From: Paracyclopina nana
Lineage: Eukaryota > Arthropoda > Copepoda > Cyclopoida > Cyclopettidae
Assembly: GCA_019096065.1 (NCBI GenBank)
Contig: JAGUCH010000002.1
Coordinates: 2,306,501 to 2,370,500, forward strand
Direction of reading: 5' to 3'
Length of the DNA: 64,000 nucleotides
This document shows positions 57,901-64,000 of this stretch, one piece after another. Positions within the stretch are counted from its first letter, which is position 1. Each line of letters opens with the position of its first letter. The notes below the pieces were generated by a model. It was not told the DNA's origin, did not search any database, and was given only the letters and a program-made list of their open reading frames with translations. The position numbers were made by a program, and so were the translations under genes.

Positions 57901-58760
57901 CTGCTTGAAGATTCCGATAACTCGATTTTTGACGAGGATGCCGCTGGTTGTGCCACCATAGTGGCGGAATTCGAATTTGAGCTGGAATGGATTGACGGAA
58001 TGTGCGGAGAAGCAGATCGACTGATCGCCTTGGGAGTTGCAGCTGTGAAAATTAAAGTTATGAGCGATGATGAGCTAACATGAATTGTTGAAGCAATTAC
58101 CAGGAGAATCTCGTTTCATGGCTGTGACTGGAGTGTTTGGCCTTGGAACAGTCGACGAAGTTGACCCACTTAATCGGACATCCATTTTTTCAGGCCTCTC
58201 TTGACGCGTTTTCTTCAATTGCATGTGGCCAGACAACTTTTCCAGAGTAATTTCTCCCGTAATCCGGTCGATGATAAGTACACATTCTTTTTGTGACGCA
58301 TCTCGAAGATGACCACTGAAACGAAATGTAATAATAAATATTACATAAAAAATAGGAATTGTAAATGGAAGCCGAGGCTAGAAAAACTTATTTAACCGAC
58401 ACAAATAAAATATTCTGATTTGCAGCTTTAGAAATAGTACAGAAACCTGATTCTTATATCCTTGAAAATCGAAAAATTTGAATTACGGATTTTCCGCAAT
58501 AACGATCTGAATTGAGCTTTCCACCTGTAGTTTGAATCCGATGTCCCGTTCGAATTTGGAACGGAAACGCTGAGGCTGTTGGATTCTCCAATGTCAACAA
58601 TGCCCATTTTGTTTGATGCATTTTCAGCCGAGGCTGGCTTGAAATCATAGCGAATTGTGTGGAATTTGGGGCCGCCATGATGACTAGAAGAGTCGGCCAA
58701 AAAGCTGGAGCCGATCTTGAGCTCATGTGGGCCAGGTCCAATGCCAAACTTTTCGGCCAT
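48989..58760 (-). CDS. EAF: ELL-associated factor (EAF1/2 family)
   Basis: Nuclear partner of ELL in the super elongation complex, stimulating RNA polymerase II elongation. Exons 58525-58760, 58101-58315, 57883-58042 and 48989-49217 join in phase to 279 aa. The N-terminal EAF domain has FHTIRYDFKPAS, the strand ECVLIIDRITGEITLEKLSGHMQLKKTR and RPNTPVTAMKRDSP. The C-terminal transactivation part is Ser/acid-rich (SSSSSSSSG, SDSDSDLED) and ends NDDLQLSESDDDSD, nearly the vertebrate EAF ending. The last intron, 49218-57882, is 8,665 bp against tens to hundreds of bases elsewhere. It holds the 2,040-bp tandem array and SINE-like sequence. The Met at 58758-58760 is the start; upstream frame is open but unconserved. 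Confidence 0.92.
49920..50215. repeat. ~33-bp degenerate minisatellite within the 2,040-bp unit
   Basis: Copies of GGGGCAAAAATCCAAAGG plus GCTAACATCTCA, decaying to the right. It repeats at +2,040 and +4,080. Its frame reads as QKSKGLTSQG repeats, but only as a by-product. Confidence 0.7.
50615..50674 (+). other. degenerate tRNA-like segment (in each 2,040-bp copy)
   Basis: GGAGCTCCTATTAGAGCGATGG resembles a D-arm/A-box and GAGGTTGAAATCCCAG a decayed B-box/T-arm at the right spacing. No clean cloverleaf. It recurs at 52655 and 54695. Confidence 0.4.
50735..50806 (+). other. tRNA-like pseudogene, anticodon position GCT (in each 2,040-bp copy)
   Basis: The D-arm GCTC...GAGC pairs perfectly, and the anticodon stem TTGGA/TCTAA encloses a 7-base loop ATGCTAA with GCT at the anticodon. 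The B-box GGTTCGAATCT is near consensus. T-stem and acceptor pairing are poor and there is no long variable arm, so it is not a functional tRNA-Ser. It is a tRNA-derived SINE head or pseudogene. Copies lie at 52775 and 54815. Confidence 0.55.
55894..55962 (-). other. tRNA-like pseudogene, CCT-type loop
   Basis: On the minus strand GTAGCTCAGTCAATAGAGC gives an intact D-arm, the loop CTCCTAA would place CCT (Arg) at the anticodon, and GAGGTTTCAATCCCC is a T-arm with one mismatch. The anticodon stem and acceptor pair badly, so it is probably a tRNA-derived relic. Confidence 0.5.
56398..56660 (+). repeat. truncated copy of the SINE-like unit
   Basis: Shares GCGACATAGGTCACAGCG, GGAGGGCGGGCCT, GCCCACTCCCAATAA and the TTCAGCCCA...TGGGCTGAA hairpin with the unit at 57066. 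It lacks the tRNA-like head. The bases just left (56398-56432) resemble part of the 2,040-bp unit (50362-50398). Confidence 0.65.
57066..57548 (+). mobile_element. tRNA-derived SINE-like unit, copy A
   Basis: The ~483-bp unit has a tRNA-like head at 57146-57220 (GGTGGCTCAGTGACAGGG as A-box region, CCAGGTTCAAATCCCGG as B-box/T-arm). A unique body follows, ending in a GC hairpin (GCCCAGTGGCC...GGCCTCTGGGC) near 57497-57530. The same order restarts at 57549, giving a tandem pair. Confidence 0.65.
57549..57846 (+). mobile_element. tRNA-derived SINE-like unit, copy B (shorter)
   Basis: Repeats copy A from AGGTAGAGGCAATCTTAAAC through the tRNA-like head (GGTTCAAATCCCGGACC near 57677) to GGAGGGCGGGCC. 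It stops ~37 bases before the EAF exon end at 57883. It carries an extra CTGGTTTGGTTTC insertion relative to A. Confidence 0.65.
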
Positions 58761-59497
58761 TTTGCACTGATTTTTTTGACACGTGTCAAGCTTTTCAGGT
58801 CTTCCTTTTTTCCGTTTGTTTTCCAGCAGGTTCGGCGATGTTAGTAAACAAACACTGGATATTCCGCCAAATGGAAGTGGAGCACAAAAAACTGGTCTTT
58901 TATTTACGATCTCTGATTTGACGTGAGTTTTTTTCGACTCTGCGTGAGTTGAGGACACTTTTCAGTCTGCTACCTTTTGCCTGTCCATATGTGAATTGTG
59001 AAATGACCTTCAAAAACAAACCCATGATTTTAAGAAATGTCCATTAAAAAGTAGTGACATGATTTTTGTTTACTTTTTCAATACGACTTATTCGACAATT
59101 TAAAGACTTTTTCATCAATTTTCCAAATTGCAAAGATAATAAAATTAATGGTCTTTTTATTTCACTTTCAAAGGACCTTTTTCTACTGGAAACTGTAGCT
59201 TTTTCTTTCAGGCATTTAAGGCCAATTTCACAGTATCGCAATAAAAAATTTGCGGAAAGTATAAGAAGTTCGACATAGATATGTTCGAAAAGTTATAAAA
59301 ACTGCGACAACTTTTCATAAACTTGGCTAAAAAAAGCTTTTTTTACTCAAAAATTACTTTTAAATACATGGATTGACTTGATTTTGGTCAGTTTTCAGAA
59401 AAGTTGACAGATAATAGAAGACAAAGATTTTTCGAAAACAACATTGAAAATCAAGTGGAAAGCTGACTGGATAACTTAACAGCTAAAATCAAAGAAT
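58761..59497. other. head-to-head spacer EAF/BROX
   Basis: 737 bp between divergent starts. AT-rich, with no recognisable gene; small frames at 59044-59278 look random. It contains both promoters. Confidence 0.4.
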
Positions 59498-62357
59498 ATG
59501 TCTCATTGGTTTCACAGAAACCCACTGAAGGCCACGGCCATTCAGAATTTCGAGGTCAAAATGGTCGCTCAAGACGTGGAAGCCATAAAAATATGCAGGT
59601 GTGACTCATTCGCCTGATTCAATGTTTACTTTTTTACTCTTCAAAGAATTAACATTTTTTACTCTAATGAATGTATTATTTTAAAAGCTTTTCCGTCAAT
59701 TGCTATATTAAGAGCCTTCTTTACAACCTCGATGATTTAACGAGATATTATGATTTTGTTTTTTCAGCGACTTGAAGCAAGCAAGGCTGCGAATCTTGGA
59801 GTTGATGCCCGATCCTCACCATGATGTGCCAAAAATGGAAACAGCCATGAAACTCTATTTTGGCGTGCTTCGAGGATTCTTGGAAGCTTCAACATCCGAA
59901 GGTGGAACTCAGGTGAACATCTTGGACTACACAACATTTACAACATACCTTTTTTATGTTTTTGGTGGAGCCTTTGAGCTGAAAAACGATGTCATAGTGA
60001 ACATCAGGGAATGAGAAAACTGGGCATTTATTTTGTTTTACACCAGATATCAGGGCATTAATGTCTTGTTATTGACCTTTTCTTCTTGTCGTGGTCTTTG
60101 AAAAATGGATGTATACAGTCTGTCCGTTCAAAATTGGACGGTTCGGGAATCTAAACTTTGTGTCACATATTCAAGACATACAGGACTTTTAAATTATATC
60201 GTCGGAAAGATTGAGTCTTTTCCCATCTTTTTGAAAAATAGAAAAAATCAATTTCAACGGGAAAATTCAATTTTCCCAAGGCACCCCAGAAACTTGTCAC
60301 GAAAAAACCTGATGCATCATTCATTTTTTGCTATGACGCGGAATTCATGAAAATATTCTTCATTTTGTCAGAAAGCAAAAAAGATGTCCTAAGATTCTAG
60401 CTTTCCAACGATACCAATTACGCCTCAAAAATCATGAATTCATAACACAAACTTTTGAATCCCGCACCGTCCGTCCAATTTTGAACGGTCAGACTGTATA
60501 AAAAGCGACTCTATGCAAACGTTCCCTTTGACTATTTTAGCGGCTATAGACCTGATGTTAGATACATAAAAAATCAAAAAGTGAGCAATTTTTATCTTCA
60601 TAGGCTTCCAAATTGCGGCACAGCCTCCGATTTCGATGGACTCAAAGCGTGCTTGGCTCTTCTGTCCCAGAATCGCAGAATGACGCAGTTTTTGAAATGG
60701 CCAATTTGATGATGAACTTTGCATTTTGGCACATGAAGCATGCGGCCATGCTTGCAGCTAAGCCTGACATCAGCATGGATGAGGCCAAGAGTGTGCATTC
60801 CAGCCTGAGAAAGGCTGCAGGATTGATCAAATTTGTGCAAGACACTCTGGTAATGATTCAAGAAAAAAGTTTTTAAGGAAATTTATATTTATATTATCGA
60901 TCTCTTTTCGCAGATTCCTCAGTTGGTGGAGAAAGTACCACATGGCAGTGATCTTGACATTCGCGTGATTTCTGCCTATCTGCATCAATGCACAGCTGAA
61001 GCCCAAGAAGTTACCATTGCTCGAGCCATCGAGTTGAAGCACAATCCCAACCTCATTTCTAGTCTGGCTTTTGAGACGTCAAAAATGTTCACCACTGCAG
61101 CTGACTCCTTGTCAAGCTTGGAGCAGAAAGTTTTCGGCCATTGGAGAGCTTATTTCAACCTCAAGTCCAAATTCTACATGTCGACAGTAAGCATACAAAA
61201 TATCAGCGTGGTCATATGAAGATTCAGGAAAACGAGACGCATATATTTCTGAAATCCTACCTTATTTTATGGCAGCTTTGTGGCTTCTCTGATGCGGACG
61301 CAATGTAGTAACTCATTTTTACGATTATGATTACCATGCCTGTGCATTGGCCAATCTTGGCCATATTGAACCCCTGTAATTATTTTCCATATTGCAGGCT
61401 TTTAATTACCAGGGCGAAAACCTGCTCTCTCAGGACAAATGTGGCGAAGCCATCAGATCACTTCATGAAAGTGAAAAAAGTAACATTTTTGGCATTCCCA
61501 CATTTATTTTAGATGTACCTGTCATTTCGTGTATTTTTCAGTGTATAAAGAAGCTGTAGAGTTGGCCAAAGAATATGGGAAAACCAAAGGGCCTGGAACC
61601 CAGGCCAAACCGGAGCAGCATCCATTTTTCCGAAGATTGGCTCCTATTCTGAAACGTACTTTGGAAAAGTGCGAGCGTGAAAATGGATTAATGTGAGCAT
61701 CTTTTCACAGCTATTTTATTAGCTTGCTTCTATGCAAGACATTTTCAGCTCGTCTGAATCAGATCTTTTACAAAAATGAAAACCATGAAAAAATTAGCTC
61801 TAATTCTATGCTTGGCAATGAACACTTTTCTATTTGAAAGAAAAATTGAATGATTTTGCGGTGCTCATTTTTTTTTTTTTTTTTTTTTACTACGCTGAAA
61901 TGAGTCATTCACGTGCTAATTTTTATGAGCAACTTTCGCCTCACTTTCTTTTCCCAGATTGCCACAGCATAAACGCGTTCTTGTAATATTAGTAATTTAT
62001 GTCCTCGGCCGCTGCAGATATCACCAAAAGGTGCCATATGACCCTCCAGAATTGACGATAAGCGAGAAAACGTACGGACTGGTTAGTCCAGAGCCCTATG
62101 AAATGCCTGAGAGGTCGCCTTTGTGGACAGCTGTGGCTTACGCTGCATTTGACATCGCTCTCGATCCGAGCAGCAAAGAAGGAAAAGCTCAAGCGGTAAA
62201 AATCGCCTATACTTTATTACGTATTCATCTATATTGGAAATAATTTTAGAAATCCGAGCAGAAAGGTGACAACGTTGAGCTGAAGCCGGTCAAAGAGGTG
62301 GAAATCAAGAAATCCGAGACGGAGAACAAGACGGAGACTGGTTGCATTGTGTCGTAA
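59498..62357 (+). CDS. BROX: BRO1-domain protein BROX, prenylated C-terminus
   Basis: ESCRT-associated BRO1-domain protein; in vertebrates BROX binds CHMP4 and acts at nuclear-envelope repair. Eight exons (59498-59598, 59768-59912, 60604-60849, 60914-61186, 61398-61479, 61542-61692, 62018-62195, 62250-62357) close to 427 aa, near the ~411 of human BROX. MSHWFHRNPLKATA is the near-exact family start. Others are LRFRWTQSVLG, QCTAEAQEVTIARAIELKHNP, CGEAIRSLHESEK, EYGKTKGPGTQAKP, LEKCERENG and YGLVSPEPYEMP. The Lys/Glu tail ends TGCIVS, a CaaX box as in human BROX (CYIS), so farnesylation is likely. A MITE sits in the intron 59913-60603. Confidence 0.95.
60112..60500. mobile_element. TA-flanked MITE, Tc1/mariner-like ends
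   Basis: A 385-bp core between TA dinucleotides in a BROX intron. The left end TACAGTCTGTCCGTTCAAAA and right end (read inward) TACAGTCTGACCGTTCAAAA match at all but one of 20 bases. Similarity continues imperfectly to ~60 bp (GGACGG, GGGA, AAGTTTGTG). TA target duplication and CAGTC start suggest mobilisation by a Tc1/mariner transposase supplied in trans. No coding capacity. Confidence 0.85.
61868..61888. repeat. poly-T run
   Basis: 21 consecutive T in the BROX intron 61693-62017. It could be the tail of a reverse-oriented retroposon, but no body is recognisable. Confidence 0.6.
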
Positions 62358-62371
62358 AAAATATGACTATT

Positions 62372-64000
62372 TCAATATCTATTCTTCTTCTTCTTCTTTT
62401 TGGCTTGCTTTTCTTCCTCGAGTTGGTTGAAGTAAGCCTCTTCTAAAGTGTACTCATCGTCGTCGTCAATATTGAAATCATCTATGAAATCCGAGTATTT
62501 TTCAGTTTGTTTCACGACGCCTTCAAAGACATCTGAAAAAAAGGAATGTTACATGAATCATCATGTAGTTTGACGAGATGCATAATTCAGTGAGTTGTCA
62601 CCATAATAATAACGAAAACAATAAAGGTCAACACGTAGGCGAAATTAGGCATTTGTCTTAGTAACGAGGGTGATTAATTGCTTCATTATGCTTGAAGCTC
62701 ATGATGATAATAACTCAAGTCGTCGGATTGCGTCAGCCCTTTTTCCTTATTACAGAAAAACCGCAATAGGCAATTCAATTTTGCAACTTTTCTCGGCCAT
62801 GCGCTTTGCCTATTTAGGCATAAATCCACGCGCAAAGGCCATAAAACACAGACATAACCAGATGACGTCACCAAAAACTTATCTTGCGATCCAGTGCCTG
62901 AATTCGCCATTTTCTCCTTATATCTTATCTCTTCTTATTTAGCTTAAATTTGCTTTATGCACACTCATTTATAGTGCAGTGTCAAAGTTGCTTAGCTTCA
63001 AAATGTTCAAAAGTGTGGCAATTTTGGGACTTTTTCTCGTTGCTTCTGCTTCTTGCAGTTTCATCCGAGAAATCAAGGTGAAAACCGCAAGCTGCAATGA
63101 ATGCGGTATGACATTTTTGGGAGAACTTTCCGTGAAGGTAAACAATGATTTTCCTTAAGGTACCTTTTTTTAAATGCTGCCTTCAAAAATAGGTTTGCGG
63201 TCAAGGTTCGCCCCCAGGAATTTGCTGCGTTGCTGTCAATCTAAATAACCAAGAAACTAACTTCATTGAAGGAAAGGTAAAAAAAATCCAGCTGATATTA
63301 GTATTTTTCCCCATAGCTTAGCTTTTTCTATAGGAGGACATTTTTAGTGGAGTTGAAATCCGCGAGTGCTACAACTTCAATTTGGGCTCTATTTCCAGGC
63401 CTGAAGATTTCGGTAGGAATTTAACTTATGGTATATAAGGCAAGATTAGTGCCTATTTTCGCCTGTTTTATTTCAAGGCTTGACATTATACCACGCTCTA
63501 TCTGATGGAGGCCAATTTGATTACGTTGAGGTCCTGACAAGTGACAACCAGAGACTGAGGCAAAAAACCTACCATTTTCAGCCCTTTTGATAAGTGGGAC
63601 AAAAATCCCTTTTTTAATTTCCAGGTGCGACTTTTTCCGCTTTTTGGACGGAAGTGACTGGGAAAATGGCAGCAACTGTAGAATCCTTTAACACACTTAC
63701 TTTGAATGGTTTGATACGCCGAAGAAGCCGCTGATACGATTCCATATCCACTAAATGAGTCCGCTTGTTTCTTCTTTTTTCGTAGCCTAAGATTATTGTT
63801 GAAACTTCCATATAAGCCATCGCCTTGCATATTTCGACCTCTGAGTCCAAACCGGTAATTCCATTGCTGAATAAATATGCCAAAAGCGAGCAAACTTATT
63901 GTCAAAATGCCAAATCCATCGAGTAGCCAATTCTCCTCAGGATTTGTCTCGTACACATTGTTGCTGCTTTGGAACTTTTGCTGCAGCCTACGAGCTGCTA
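62372..64000 (-). CDS. single-pass membrane protein with acidic/poly-Lys tail (partial)
   Basis: Two exons are visible: one open from the window edge to 63701 (donor GTAAGT, phase 1) and a last exon 62372-62532 ending TGA. Joined, they give ~150 residues. A juxtamembrane stretch (ETNPEENWLLDGFG) precedes a TM helix (ILTISLLAFGIFIQQW). A basic segment (RLRKKKKQ) and an acidic helix (DDFNIDDDDEYTLEEAYFNQ) follow, and the end is KKKKKKNRY. I do not recognise the family. The start lies beyond 64000. The 1.17-kb intron contains another gene on the opposite strand. Confidence 0.65.
63003..63590 (+). CDS. small secreted Cys-containing protein, nested
   Basis: Four exons (63003-63137, 63193-63276, 63334-63412, 63478-63590) close to 136 aa. 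There is a strong signal peptide (MFKSVAILGLFLVASASCS), then CNECGMTFLGELSVKVCGQG, GICCAVNLNN and a beta-rich remainder (GGQFDYVEVLTSDNQRLRQ). Six Cys follow the leader, one of them unpaired with an obvious partner. The layout faintly recalls PLAT/LH2-type folds, but I would not assign it. The gene sits inside the intron of the minus-strand membrane-protein gene. Confidence 0.7.

Overview
This window is eukaryotic nuclear DNA, AT-rich, with many short GT-AG introns (often 45-70 bp). It most likely comes from an arthropod, and I favour a crustacean or other pancrustacean. The evidence is two DM4/12-type proteins (an arthropod family), a kainate-type glutamate receptor, tandem C-type lectins and Aster, SIRT1, EAF, BROX, DDAH and RPS24 orthologues. 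The species cannot be named from the sequence. Gene models were assembled by hand from splice signals, reading-frame phase and remembered family consensus sequences. Nearly all multi-exon models close in frame.

Layout, left to right. (1) 1-357: 3' end of an unrecognised gene. (2) 1036-17834: a GRAMD1/Aster sterol-transfer gene (+) with several candidate internal first exons and a complete cytochrome P450 nested antisense in one intron. (3) 17998-27651: DDAH (-), an SGLT-type SLC5 transporter (+) and a kainate-like receptor (-). (4) 29871-41655: a secreted-protein cluster holding a Cys-rich/mucin-like triple-CTLD lectin (-), two tandem DM4/12 paralogues (-), a PAN-like secreted protein (-) and a triple-CTLD protein fused to a kelch-like C-terminus (+). 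(5) 42617-48280: an unrecognised gene (+), RPS24 (-) and SIRT1 (+). (6) 48989-58760: EAF (-), whose last intron (8.7 kb) holds three near-identical 2,040-bp tandem repeats and tRNA-like/SINE-like sequence. (7) 59498-64000: BROX (+), then a membrane-protein gene (-) with a small secreted-protein gene (+) nested in its intron.

The genes do not form one pathway. Aster (ER sterol transfer), EAF and SIRT1 (transcription and chromatin), BROX (ESCRT-associated), RPS24 (ribosome) and DDAH (methylarginine clearance) are conserved housekeeping genes. The lectin/DM4-12/PAN block looks like a lineage-specific extracellular cluster. The most interesting signals are an intron-filling short repeat family (introner-like) whose inverted copies also flank the nested P450, internal alternative first exons of Aster predicted to drop the GRAM or VASt domain, a genomically encoded Arg at the receptor Q/R site, the CTLD-kelch fusion, and the 6.1-kb tandem array inside EAF.
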